Source of the DNA: Metaphire vulgaris
Taxonomy: Eukaryota > Annelida > Clitellata > Crassiclitellata > Megascolecidae
Direction: 5' to 3'
Length of the DNA: 64,000 bases
NCBI GenBank assembly: GCA_018105865.1
Contig: CM030851.1
Location: 4,129,968 to 4,193,967 of the forward strand
In this document: in pieces, positions 34,129 through 45,451 of the stretch
How the letters are laid out: each line of letters begins with the position of its first letter
Numbering within the stretch: position 1 is the first letter of the stretch
Translations under genes and position numbers: made by a program
The notes under the pieces: generated by a model
The model's database searches: none
Told to the model about the DNA's origin: nothing
The model's input: only the letters and a program-made list of their open reading frames with translations

Positions 34129-35980
34129 CTTCATATATTAAACATGGCACATTTGGTAGTTCCTCTGATGACTCAATCTCTGTTGAATCAGGCATTAGCT
34201 GCAACAGAATTTGAAGCCCATAAATCGTTAAAAGAAAAATATAAATTTGTTAGTGGTTTTTGTTAAGCAATCCCATGGGTATCCTGGCAAACAGCCACAA
34301 TTAGGATAATCGTACATTACTAAGATAAGATTCAAAGACTAGATATACTTTAACATTTTTTTATCACAAGCTACATGAAAATAAATCTTAACTTTTTGGA
34401 ATTGCCACGTGCTACATACATTAACCTTATGACAAAGTAAACTCAATATGTTTGTGCGCAAATTTGTAGCCATTATAAAAAATCTTGTCCCAAAAGTGAA
34501 CTAGAGAAATGAAAAGAGTTTCAATTAATATTTAGACAATAAACTATATGTTTAACAATCAAGCGCTGATTTGGCGTCAAATTAAGAAAATGGCCAAAAC
34601 AAGTTAATATATTACTTGTCTAAGTGATTTAAACAGTTATGAAGTGTTACCTCAAAACCTCTGAACAAAGCAAATTCTGATTCCCCAAAGTAGGCAAGCA
34701 AAACGTTGAGAACGCCAATCACTGGCTGTGTTGTGATACTGAACTGTGACAATTTTTGGCCCACTTCTTTCATTGTTGGTGCAACGCTATGGAAGAATTT
34801 AACAAGCATGTCGGCTTTCGCGACGACACTGGAGTTCAGTTTTTCCATAATGTTTACACCTAACAGTGTAACCAGATGATCAATGACATTCTATTAGAAC
34901 GTCAAGAACAGCTAGAGGTTTGGCACCCACTAAATCCTGCCTTTGCTGAATATATGTGATATTCATAAGTTCAGTTACTTCAGTTTGGCTCCAGTTGTTG
35001 GTTTGGTACATTGCCTGAAGCTGATGTTGCTTTGCTGTCAATGTTTCCACTGTTTCACCATCAGGCAGACATACAGGCAAAAAGTCTATGCATCCATATC
35101 CGTCACGCATTCGCTTCTTTGGTGCTGAATCGTCATCTTCATTGTTGACGTCAATCCGTCGTCTGGCTGAAGCAAATTTTCTTTCTATGTTATGTGGCCT
35201 TTTCAGATATGCCATTCGATTTTCCAGTTGATTGCGAACTGACAAATAACCAGGTCCAATGACTTCTCCTCCTACTTCATCCCGCAGCTGGTGATAACAG
35301 GTAACTATTGCCTCAGCTATAACATTTAAACTTTTTCGAGATGGAGCACTCCAGGACTGCCGAATGGAATCTGCCACATAAGGAATCACTTCATTCCTTT
35401 CTGAATGGGGCAACATCTTTGCACCACAGAGGTTTTGGGCTGCCTTTCTGACTGACGTGTTGCTGTCTTTTGCCATGTCACAAATACACATGCGCACATC
35501 AAATTTATGTGCCTAGTTGGAAGCATAGTTGTCTGTCACAAGTGGGGTGTTTACTGTTGATGGTAATGTTGGTGTTGATGTTCTTGGTTGGACTTCTAAA
35601 ACGGGTGATATTGCTGCTGCACTGAAATTTAAGACGGCCATCGATTCATTTAGTGAATTTTGGTTTGACCATTTTCGCACCAATTTTCGTGCAGGAATTG
35701 GTTGGAGAGGAACTGGTGTAAGATCACAGACTTGTACTTCTACAAGGTCATTGACTGAAATGACACTAAGTTCAGTCGGCTTGCTAGTCACAGCAGTTAC
35801 AGTATTTTCGTCACAGTTCAAAATGTCATAAATGTCCTGCCTTATTTGTTCCATTGTAATCACTTGTAATAATGGAACACTTGTTTTAATAGAATCAGTC
35901 ACGATCAAGAACTTGATGACGGAGAACCACAGTGGATTGCCCGTTGATGTCATACACAGGTAACGGATAATAATCTGCAA
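34129..35980 (-). pseudogene. Uncharacterised multi-exon gene family, copy 1
   Basis: Family recognised only as a recurrent, unnamed metazoan protein with a 'YGC ... LPDGE ... QRQDLV' signature. Seen: 35,513-about 35,860 N-terminal part starting MEQIRQDIYDIL; 34,880-35,497 with LPHSERNEVIPYVADSI, GYLSVRNQLENRMAYLKRP, a basic stretch (PKKRMRD), YGCIDFLPVCLPDGE and EVTELMNITYIQQRQDLVG; 34,651-34,848 with VIDHLVTLLGVNIMEKLNSS and LFRGFE, ending at a GT donor (GTAACA); then exon 34,129-34,198 between TTGCAG and GTATGT. Relative to the paralogue at 55.3 kb about ten residues are missing with a frame change near 34,875. Function unknown; two copies in one window suggest a transposon passenger or expanded family. 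Confidence 0.55.
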
Positions 35981-36503
35981 AACAATCTAAAGCTACAATT
36001 TGTACATCATGTTCATGATCAAGAACATAACACCCAGTGCAATCATCAAAATGTGCATTGCGACTCTTCACAACAATTTTGCTAGATTGGCCTTGAACTA
36101 CAATTAACAGAATTTCACCAAATAGAATTGTTTTCGTTGCACAGCATCCTTTAAGTGGCAGAACAAAGCCTCGCTTATACATGGTACCTTTAATATTAGC
36201 TGCCACAAAAACTTGCCCTGGCTGCACCTCTGCAGTTATTAATAGTTGCTTTACATCTGTGGCAAGTGCTGATTCCAACACAATATCAGCATTGCTAACA
36301 TCAATGTCACAATCAAAACGCAAACTTGCCGACAGATAAGCTTGGCACATCTGGTGGGTACTGGCCAGCAGGCCTGGTACATTCACAAAATTTCTACATA
36401 AACGAATACATCTCTTAAAGTATTGATGCTTTGCTTCAAAGCGCATTGTCCATAATTTATTAAGCGGTCCAAACTGCAGAGTCAATTGAGCATAATGTGT
36501 CAT
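35895..36503 (-). pseudogene. 'FGPLNKLWTMRFEAKH' module, CACTA-like C-terminal region or fused partner
   Basis: The ORF of 202 residues begins near 36,503 with HYAQLTLQFGPLNKLWTMRF and continues EAKHQYFKRCIRLCRNF and then LLASTHQMCQAYLSA. This segment recurs in many uncharacterised metazoan transposon-like proteins, where it occupies the position of DUF4218 in CACTA-type transposases (known pattern, from memory). A stop lies just upstream, next to a candidate acceptor. It precedes copy 1 of the uncharacterised family on the same strand, so both may be parts of one element. The catalytic part is not visible. Confidence 0.45.
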
Positions 36504-36509
36504 TGCTCA

Positions 36510-36835
36510 AAGACATACCTAATCTCAGCAAAGAGCTGAAATAGACCTTTGTTTAATGTTCCACTAAGTCAATTTGTCCCTAAGCTTCGCTTTTAACTTG
36601 TATATAATGTAGACATTTAATGCACCCACAAGAGCTGTCATTTTTATGTTGCTATTAGCGCTCTCCTAATCCTTCGCTATGCACTTACTAGATTTAACGT
36701 TTAATTATTTTTATAACCCTATTGTGGCGCGAGTATCCTAGGTTTGCCAAGGGACTTACACTTACAAGACAGTGGTCTGGACAGCTCGGAGTCAAATTGT
36801 GCAATATTAAATGCTCATAAAATGGTCATAAAATC
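36510..36835. other. Interval without a recognised gene
   Basis: AT-rich, no motif or repeat seen. Confidence 0.4.
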
Positions 36836-36847
36836 ATCGCCTCTCTA

Positions 36848-36990
36848 AAGAAGGAGGTGGAGGGAGAGGGAGGGGGTGTGTGGTACCTGTGGTACCCGGT
36901 ACCTCACGTTCATATGTAATATAATAAGGAAAGGAGACGGAGGGGAAGGTGGAGGGAGACGGAGGGGAAGGTGGAGGGAGAGGGAGGGGC
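36848..36990. repeat. G-rich minisatellite
   Basis: Direct repeats of GGAGGGAGACGGAGGGGAAG occur at 36,928-36,980, and the two outer GGAGGGAGAGGGAGGGG blocks share a GTGTGGTA end. Runs of GGG make quadruplex formation plausible on the plus strand. Confidence 0.75.
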
Positions 36991-37209
36991 GTGTGGTAAC
37001 TATATGGGTTGGTTTTCTGAACCCAACCCACCAACTTTCCAACCATACCCAAACAAAATTCCTGTCAGCTGACCCAAACCCAACCCATTCGTACAACAAC
37101 TTGAAAGTACAATCGCAATTTTAAAAACAGATATACATTCAAGCACATAAATATTTTTCCAGTTGTTATTGCAACAAGCCGGAAAGCAATCCCCATCGAA
37201 CTAGTTCCA

Positions 37210-37560
37210 TGTTTTAAACTTTCGATGCAGATAGCAGCGATCTAGCTTCTGTTATAGTCCTGCCCACCGGCGAAAATTCTCGCTCCGACAGTGACAAGCT
37301 GGCTGATATGCAAAACAGACGACGTGCCAAAATTGGGTAATCCGTAGATTGCTCCTTCCAGTACAGTAGCAAGGAGGAACTCAAAGCTGGTATTCTTAAA
37401 GCCTTATAGCGAGCCAGTTTGTCTTCCACAGAGCTGTTTTTGAAATTTTGTCCCTATGCTGATGTTGATGCTCCATCACACAGGTCAGCGAAAAGATCCA
37501 GACATTTCTTTTTCAGCCTCTCGTCCGGTTCTTGAGGCTCGCTAAAATATATTAAAAGAA
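37210..37560 (-). pseudogene. hAT transposase C-terminal dimerisation domain
   Basis: The minus strand encodes LLLYWKEQSTDYPILARRLF then SLSLSEREFSPVGRTITEAR and LLSASKV, matching the hAT dimerisation domain (W-W ... FP-LA ... SER-FS-G ... R-L). Upstream in another frame SEPQEPDERLKKKCLDLFAD continues the linker. The core transposase is missing. Confidence 0.75.
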
Positions 37561-39060
37561 TTCGCTGTGCACTTACATCCCACTAAAAAATCCTATGCAG
37601 ATTCAATCGTCAAATGCTGACAGAAAATGAACAGTAAAAGTACCAGTAATATTGCATTTAGACATTCAAGCATATTAATCTGAATTACAGACTGGTGCAA
37701 CTAGCGAAGACATAAAAGAAAATTTTTATTATCGAATATATAAAATTAAAACCATCAAATGATGGACAGTCTAATTTTAAACATGGCATTATAATTGTTG
37801 AGACCAGTGATACATTACCATGTAATATACAATATTATTTGCCTCAAATAAAGAACACGGAAACAATTAATTCTGATATACCTTACCCAATTGCTTTTTC
37901 AGGTGGATGTCGTGATGGGGGACTTGCACATCCCTGTGACGGGTGAAGTCTGGAAGTTGACCATATCCTAGTCTTGGACACCACTGGACAACGTGTTCTG
38001 CTTTTTTTCGCAGGAGGAGAGTCCGTACACGTTTTCTGCCTTGACACAGTAGTCTTCGCACTTGCCCAAAGCTTCTCTTGATTTGCCGGTTCAACTTTCT
38101 TTGATGGCACAAAGATTTCCGCTATCCTTTCTTTGACTTGCTCCACTGGCCTTGTTACATGCACCTTGATGGGCGATTCTAATCTTAGGCAGAGGAATGA
38201 GCCGCGTCTTTTCTTTCGCTACTATGCCCTTGTTTGCTCCCACATGCAGACTGAGTGATCTCTGTTGCACGAGTTTCTGCCGCCTGCCTTTGAAACGTAC
38301 GTATCAACTGTTCTGGGTTCCCCGCTTGATGTTGATCATTAAATGAATTTTCAAACAGGATTCGTCTTCCTCTGAACCACCGCACAAAGGGCAAACTACA
38401 GCCGGTAATGTGATGCATGTAAATCATGTAAGCCATTGAGGCCAATGGTTGATGTATGCTGTATAATATGTGAGCCCCTTTATAAAGGATGGTACAAATC
38501 TGGTGCCTGACAAATCTTGTGCAGAAAATATGATAAAGCTGTCATTGACATGAGTGTTAATAGATGTCAAATCACATGTTGAACTAAATTTAGCTCTTTA
38601 TGATGAAATTTTAAAAAAATACAACATACGTTTTGTCAGCTATAATTACAGGTGAAAGAGACAGCTTTCAACTCTGAATCAAGATTAAAAATGTGAAAAT
38701 ATTCAGAACCAAAACACTTTTATTAAAAGGTTACTTATTCAGTGGTGTCTGTTTAGTTGTTTTCCTGTGATACCCGCCAAGAGACTGTTGCAGTAGTCTA
38801 CTTTCGTTGTGATCAGTGCATGGACTAGAGTTTTCTTTGCCTCAGATGTAAGCGACTGCAACTGCCCTTACTTGTCATAATTGATAGAAACTGCTGGACA
38901 CTGACTTACTGATGTGGTTTTCCAGCGTGCTCGGTCAATCATGTTTCCAGTCTGCCTGTATCTTCGTTCATGTCGTTTGCATGTTCGTCGCCATGGTGTA
39001 CCTGCTTCATGCTACAGAGTTAGTCCAAACATGGTGGCATATTCGACAAACATACGCGAA
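37561..39060. other. Interval without a recognised gene
   Basis: 37,867-38,445 is open on the minus strand with a Lys/Ser/Arg-rich composition, but no family or splice structure was recognised. The rest is AT-rich. Confidence 0.3.
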
Positions 39061-39062
39061 TA

Positions 39063-39371
39063 TCAGCCTAGATGCTCAGTCGTGATCTCTATTTGGTTTT
39101 CATGGCAGTGACTGCAGGAGAAGCTGATTCGCAGAAGTAGGTCTGTAGGTGAATCTTCTGCTGCAAATAGCAGCAGAAGATTGACAACTTTCATAGACAA
39201 CAGGGGATATTCCAGAAAATATGCCATCCAAAATAACAACAGTGACTTTCTGTTGAACTCCAGGCAAAATTTTCTATCAGATGATAATTCAGCCAGTTCT
39301 TCTTGTTCCAGTCCAGTTAAATCGGTCAGCTGACATTGAAATGGATTTTGAACCGAGTCAAACATGCTCAT
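39063..39371 (-). pseudogene. hAT (SCAND3/ZBED-like) C-terminal fragment
   Basis: Residues read NPFQCQLTDLTGLEQEELAE, then LSSDRKFCLEFNRKSLLLFW and EYPLLSMKVVNLLLLFA, the hAT dimerisation region as seen in SCAND3/ZBED5-like proteins. After LLFA the expected 'TTYLCESGFS' block is replaced by AEDSPTDLLL by frameshift, with SFSC following. No other part of the transposase is nearby. Confidence 0.72.
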
Positions 39372-39757
39372 GTCATTATCTCCGAAAATTCCAAAATAAC
39401 CACACCAAGAACAAAGCCTTACCCGCGTTCTCTACAGGGCCGAGAAAAAGCCTCCTGTGTCGCCCCCCATGTGAGTGTCAGTTTGCGACGGTGGCGCCCC
39501 TGGCGATGTGGGCCCACCCATCTTGTAGGCCGTTCTATTACGAAGCTGTCTTTTGCATGTGGGAACTTGCATTCAGAATCTTGCAGGATCTAAACAAGAC
39601 ACTAACTGAGCAAATTGTATGTCAATTGGTAACAAATTTACTGGAATTGGCACAATAAGGACAGTACTCGTTAATAATGCTTTAATGTAATGTAGTTATT
39701 TTGTTTTTATATTTTTCCATTAATAAATATATATACAGAGTTAATCTTGACAAATTA

Positions 39758-41330
39758 TTATAGCCAGTTAAGCAACATTTCACTCCCTATTTGTGGCAGA
39801 GACAAGTAACATGGGTATGACTGGGCACACAGTTTGAAAGTCGGCAGGTTTTTTGCAATGTCCTGTGACCGAAAGCAGTATGTTCGGCGTGCTGTGTCTA
39901 TGACCTGTTGCTGATACAAATTAGACGACAGCGTTTTCAGCTTTACCAGGTCCGAGGTTCTCGACTCATATGATGCTTCTAGCACAGGCAATTTAAAACA
40001 ACAAAAGTGTATAACAGGAAATATAACGTGATCTGTACTGACTGGACACCCATAAAGCTGTCATACAATCATTTATAAATGTGTGCATCGTTTTCCAAAT
40101 TGACTAGAATTTGAAAATATAACATTTGTCTCAATCCAGAGATAAGACACAGCAGTGCAACACGTCATTGGAACATATCTTGCCTCTAAACTATTCCAAG
40201 TACAAGAAACATTGCAGTCACCTTCACAGTAAACACATTCAGACACATGGCGAGGACACCCATCAACATTGTCTGTGTGCTCGTCATCAGGTTCGAGTAG
40301 AGATGTGGCGGTGCCTGCAGTTTCATCAATTTCAGACATGGCCTTTTTTGTCCAAATCCATCGTTTCTCTTTCGAGCTGCTTGTTCAAGAAACCTTGGTG
40401 GGTGACAGGGTCAAAAAAGTCTGTGTCTTTCATGCCAGTGAGTTCTGCAGGCCAGCCTGCTACTTTCTGTTTCAATGCTGTACTTACATAGTGGTCATAC
40501 GAGTCAATTAACTTTGAAACAGTCACTTGTGTCACTGCCCTTCTACCCTGATTGGTGTAATTGTCCATTGCCAACTGTTGCATTGATTCCTTACATTTGG
40601 ATGATTGTTCAAATATTATGTGAAGTCGGTTTGGCAATTGAAGATGTTGGCGGAAACTGCAGTGTTAGGGGTGGGTGTGGCAGGAGTAATTGGTATGGGC
40701 TGCAGTTCATGGAGGAAGAGACTGTTTCACTTCCTACACAGACAAAGCCAAAAGCAACCATATATATGTCACCGGAGGTCGACAATTAATAGCAGTAACT
40801 ACGAATGAATTCTTAATCTGTGTCAAAAACAAATCGAACACACAAATGTCTCAAAATGAACAATGTTGCAATCCCACAAGCAATTTATGTAAATAAGAAT
40901 ATGTAAAATATAATATAAGATGCTAAATTATATGTACCAACCTTTGACTTTGCTTCTGTTCTGCACAGCATCATCAAAGGCTGTTGTGATGAAATGACAC
41001 TTGGAAGGTCATTGGTTTCAATTAGGCAACCATCAATGTCCAGCACAAGCGACAACGGATCATCTGGCACATTGAATTTTGACCATATTTCTAAGCTAGA
41101 ATTACGTGATAAGGTTACGGAGAGCATCTGTCCCCGTATTAGCTGTGGATTTACAGTTTCAATTGTATCGTAGCTCAATAGCCTAACTGGAGAGCTGAAG
41201 AACTGACTATTTACCAGATAAAGCTTGAAAAATCGGGTTGCCCTTTGGTAAAACCGTACATCCCGACCTAACCCGCTAATACCTCCCAAAAGCCGAGGTT
41301 TAGAACCAGGTCCGCTAAACTTAGGGGAAG
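39758..41330 (-). CDS. Possible unrecognised multi-exon gene
   Basis: Three protein-like exons on one strand. About 40,940-41,160: QMLSVTLSRNSSLEIWSKFN then DPLSLVLDIDGCLIETNDLP and LMMLCRTE, which loosely resembles a CIDE-N or PB1-type 'LVLEEDGT-V-DED ... LMVL' fold. About 40,332-40,637: RRAVTQVTVSKLIDSYDHYV. 39,758-39,985: starts after TGCTAG with EASYESRTSDLVKLKTLSSN and ends NLPTFKLCAQSYPCYLSL...NWL-stop. It may be a diverged member of the uncharacterised family seen at 34-36 and 55-57 kb. Real gene versus relic cannot be decided here. Confidence 0.3.
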
Positions 41331-41332
41331 GC

Positions 41333-41570
41333 GGGGTAAGATGGACCACCTACCTTCACTTCTATATTTTCCTGCTTTAAATTTACCCAATGAAGCAATA
41401 ATACTGCACATGACTAGTATATAATGTCCTGAAACAGTGCACCAGAAACAAAAGCTTCAGCATGCTTATTTAAGTCACAAATTGAATTTCTAATTTTTAA
41501 CCTTTTGGGGTCCATGTTGCCCCATATATGAGGTAAGATGGTTCCTATTTATCCATCTTGCTCCATCCTT
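41333..41570. repeat. Possible MITE with GGGGTAAGATGGA ends
   Basis: GGGGTAAGATGGACCACC at the left and TCCATCTTGCTCCATCC at the right form an imperfect inverted repeat, with an internal GAGGTAAGATGG copy. No target duplication could be fixed. Confidence 0.4.
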
Positions 41571-41579
41571 CTAAGCTTA

Positions 41580-42200
41580 TATATGTGTATTCAAAATCTA
41601 CAATAAACTAGAAACAGCTTAACAACTACAGTACCAACTTCAGAGTTCATCAAAACTTTATCAAAGTTGCTCTATACACAACTCTTGCAGTAAAACACTT
41701 CATCGTCAGGGAGCCCATAATCATGTCCACGTTTGCAACATTCAATCCACCCTTCATCCTTTTTCTTGTCTTTGTCGTCGCCGAAATGGACCCCGCACAA
41801 GGTACAATTGCTTTGCATAAACATCTGTTGCTTACACAATGGAGACGACCTTTTTCTTGACTTTCTTTTGGCCTTTCCATTAGACCTGTCTCACTGCCAT
41901 TGGCGCCCATTTTGCACTGCCTTTAGTACCAGCAACATTAATACCAGCAGCAACATTGACAATGTTCGCTATACCAATCACGGAGGAATAGCAATTGTCT
42001 CCAGACCGGGGATTATCATTGCTAAACTCAACAGTAAGCTAAAACCTAAAACGTTTGAGTTCCTATGCTGTAGAGTCGGTGGCGGACACTCATCATTCAT
42101 AACTGGTTTCGTGAGTATTTTCCGTTAAGTATTCCTCCCTTAACAGCGATCCTATAACAGTCATTTTCATCCCGATCTATAATTACACCGAGAGTGTTTC
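41580..42200. other. Interval without a recognised gene
   Basis: No supported coding region or repeat. Open frames here match no recognised family. Confidence 0.35.
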
Positions 42201-42270
42201 GTGAATCACCCTCGGTCGACCAGCGGAACAGGAACCGTTACATTTTCGCCTACCTGGTTTTGGTTTGGGA

Positions 42271-42857
42271 TCAAAGGGTCTCTGTTAGTGCCAGTATCGA
42301 TTGGTCATACCCCAGGACTTGAAATTGAAATCGAGTCTAGTCTAGTCCGTTTGAATTTGAATGCCTGGCATAGTATCAAAGGGTCTCTGTTTGTGCCACG
42401 TAATCACTTTACAATTCAAGTGCAATGGTCAACTCACTTATGTGACAGCCTGACACTCATTCGACTAACAGCCACGTCACTGAAATTCTCCGATCGATCT
42501 CATGCACTGCGCCTCGTCTCTGGAATGATCTTCCGCCAGAGATCCGAAAGATCAATAGCTCGGGTCCTCTTCGGTCCACAAATCAGTCACCATTGGCCAT
42601 CACTCCACAAGCAACTAAAAACCATTCTTTTCAAGAAATCTTATGATTAAATCCTTACGGCACTCCTGCATTTTATCCACTGCAAATCTTGTTATAATCC
42701 TCCATAAAATGCTTCCCTGTGACTGCCTACCTGGATCTACAAACTTGGCCACCACGGACTACGGATTATGTACTATGGATTTACCTAGATTGAGCGCTCG
42801 TGAATAAGCTGGTGCTCTGCGCCAAGCTTTCTTACTTACTTACTTTTACTTACTTTA
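42271..42857 (+). pseudogene. LINE ORF2 C-terminus and 3' end with (TTAC)n tail
   Basis: The plus strand near 42,495-42,560 encodes ASRLWNDLPPEIRKINS, the conserved 'LWN-LP--IR' end of CR1/L2-like ORF2. The 3' UTR ends in (CTTA)n at 42,827-42,857. Upstream, ATCAAAGGGTCTCTGTTAG is duplicated 100 bp apart (42,274 and 42,374). Confidence 0.65.
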
Positions 42858-42935
42858 TGCAGTTAAGCGGATCAGTCAAAGTGTGAAATAAATCATCGGA
42901 AAAGTTAGTCATTGCATGAAATGACTGGCTTTTAG

Positions 42936-44029
42936 TTATTGCGTGAAACAAAGACAGAATCGTAACGACCCAGGTTTTAGATGTCGCGATAATGTTTTTC
43001 TAGGTACTCCTGTCAAAGTCTCTGCATGAGAAACTTTTCTTCTTTCCCGGCCGCTGCACAGGGTTTTAGAAGCTGTCTCACCTGCCAACGCACTAAAACT
43101 CTTGATAGGTTGATTAGGCATAGCACGTAACTCTTTAGCAGGAGATACAATAGCTGTTATAGATCCATGCTGATTGACAGCTGGTATCAATTGGCTATCA
43201 CTGTTGTCAAACATTACCTTCTGTAATTACTCAACTGACCAGGATCTATTTTCTGATTCTTTGAGGAAGTTGGCCCGTCAGGTGAATTGTTATCGAAAGT
43301 GGCTGTGGATGCAGTGCTGGATTGAAAGTCAGTCACTGGAAGTTGTTGTTCTGTTGTACTCTCTTGTTCATTGTGATTCAAGTTAGGACTACTAGGTCTA
43401 TCTGAGCCAATTTGACCATCATCTTCAACATGTTCAGGCACTGGTTCATCTGTGACTTTCAAGGCTGCAAAATCTTCATCAGTAAAAATATTTTCATCAC
43501 ATGAGGAAAATCCATTCACAGCTTTGTCACAGGTTGCCGTTTTTAAGTAGGCTCGACCGAAGATAGCAGCCATATGGAAAAATGTGATGCGTTTTTCTGG
43601 GTTTGTTACCATCCAACTGTCACATTGGGTTTTGTAGGCACATTTGAGTGATTTGAAATACATCCTATCAAGTGGCTGCATCTTGTGGGTGCTATGAGGA
43701 AGTAGTGTGATCAAGGTGATTCCATGTTCTCTGGCGTAAAGTATTTCTGACAAGGTTTTGTGACTGTGGTGACCATCCATGATAATCAGTTGAGGGGCTT
43801 GTGGTGATCTATTTGTCAATTGTGTAAAATGCTCTAGCCACTTCAAAAACAAAGTTGAATCAGTCCACCCACTTGCACTACAACACCCGATTGATTGTGG
43901 AGGAGCACCATTAATCAATGCATCAACCATTCTTTCGCAGTGGCTGCCGGGATATGCCAGGCGAAGAAAAAGTTGTGGGTGCCGAGTGACGAGAAGGGTC
44001 CACATTTTGTTGTAAGTAATACGACGCAC
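42936..44029 (-). pseudogene. Pogo/jerky-like (DDE_1) transposase, C-terminal two thirds
   Basis: Read from 44,029 down: LAYPGSHCERMVDALINGAP then GCCSASGWTDSTLFLKWLEH; LIIMDGHHSHKTLSEI (second catalytic Asp); LLPHSTHKMQPLDRMYFKSL (third acidic position, Asp kept); and FFHMAAIFGRAYLKTATCDK. The acidic tail then changes frame or is spliced near 43,214 into a segment ending CSGRERRKVSHAETLTGVPR. The N-terminal DNA-binding domains and the first Asp are absent, so it is a truncated relic. It belongs to the same broad group as the 23.4-kb fragment. Confidence 0.8.
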
Positions 44030-44174
44030 TCATTTAGAAATTGGAATTTCTAGCGACATTGTAATTATTCCCTATGCGTCCTTTTCTCTCTGAATTTAGT
44101 AATATACCTTATGAGCATTAATAAGAATAATGAAACTTATTTCATTTATAATAATACTGTTGATATTATATATT

Positions 44175-44620
44175 AGGGTAGGGTGGGGCAAGACGCCTAG
44201 GTGAGGTAAGACGCCTATAGTCGATTCTGGCCGATACTTACTTATTTAGGTGTGAATTTGCTGGTATAAAGTAGTGCTGCCATCGGGTGAGTGTTTTTGT
44301 CTGGCCTTTGTTACAATTACCGTGCGGGAAAGATATTTATGGACAAAAGAACATTTTAGTCACTTTTGATCTAATTTTCGCAACAACAAATCTGTCCGCC
44401 AGGTACGTTGGACATACCGGTATTACTTTGTTTATTTACCAACGGCAGTTTAATAATAAATGGTTTTATGCACCGAAACAGCGTGTGCAAGATCTACTAT
44501 GATTCACGTGTATCCCGTTAGGGTGGTAAATTCGCAGCTGTATGTATTGGGGCAAAACGCCCACCATACGTGTGGGGCAAGACGCCTAAAGTGGGCGTTT
44601 GCCCCACATTTAGTAAGTCC
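44175..44620. mobile_element. MITE-like repeat with GGGGCAAGACGCC motifs
   Basis: The left end GTGGGGCAAGACGCCTAGG is mirrored by the right end GTGGGCGTTTGCCCCAC. Further direct copies of GGGGCAAGACGCCTA lie inside. At 44,549-44,618 GGGGCAAAACGCCCAC and GTGGGCGTTTGCCCC can form a hairpin. No transposase and no clear target duplication. Confidence 0.5.
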
Positions 44621-44814
44621 AGATGCGCCAAAGTAGGCCATATAAAGTTATTATTCTAAGATTGTCTTTGTGAATTAGTATTATTTGTCGGCATTTTTTA
44701 GCATCGCCAATTACGCAGGCTTAGGCTTAGGTAAGCAGCGTCAACTTATTCAATAGTATTTATTTTTTGGGTAGAATAAGCTTCTGATATTTAAATTTAA
44801 ATGTATCTATGTCA

Positions 44815-44905
44815 TTAAGTGCTACTCGTCGGTGGAATGCTATTCCACAGGACATACAAAAGATAAATAAATGTGATGCTCTGCAGTCCATAAATACTTT
44901 ACAAA
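44815..44905 (+). repeat. Possible LINE ORF2 tail fragment
   Basis: The plus strand reads SATRRWNAIPQDIQKIN, similar to the 'WN-LP-DIR' tail of CR1/L2-like elements. Too short for a firm call. Confidence 0.3.
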
Positions 44906-45126
44906 TGGCCATATTTGCACAGAGCTGTGACTAGGGGTTTCGGTGCCCGGGGCAAGATTTCTATTTTGCACCCCTAAATTTGGTGATGACCTTTTTTGCT
45001 AGTTGTGATGTTTCATCGAATTCTAAATAGCCAATGTCGTTATACATGAGACCTGCACAAATACATTTTCGAGGATCAGCGTCGTCACCTCAGTCACCAT
45101 CGTTTTTATTTTGTACTAGGGGTTTA

Positions 45127-45144
45127 CCCGTCAAAAATGACGGG
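45127..45144 (-). terminator. Helitron 3' hairpin
   Basis: On the minus strand CCCGTCATTTTTGACGGG forms a 7-bp stem with a 4-nt loop, seven bases before the terminal CTAG. This is the canonical Helitron 3' transposition terminator. Confidence 0.9.
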
Positions 45145-45451
45145 GGCGATTGGCTGTTTTACCACCCGATTTTGTGCAAATGCAATAGGGTTTTGCGCAG
45201 TTAATTTCCCTAACTCGCCGCCTTTTCCTTCAACCGAGTTAACGCCCATTCACAACAGAGTCGACTGGGAGTGCTTGGCACAGAAACAATAGAGTTTTGA
45301 TTAAGAAGTTGTCAACTATTTTTCGAAAACTGTGGTAAAATAACACGAATTCTGCGAAGAGACAATAAGTTTCTATATAGAATATTATTTAAACCATTTA
45401 CGGGGTTCTAATGAGAGATGTGGGACATATAAAGCCACGGTCGTCAAATGG

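Noticed and set aside
36834..37124. Pro/Leu/Ser-rich and Gly/Arg-rich open frames
   Set aside because: Artefacts of the GGAGGGAGACGG minisatellite.
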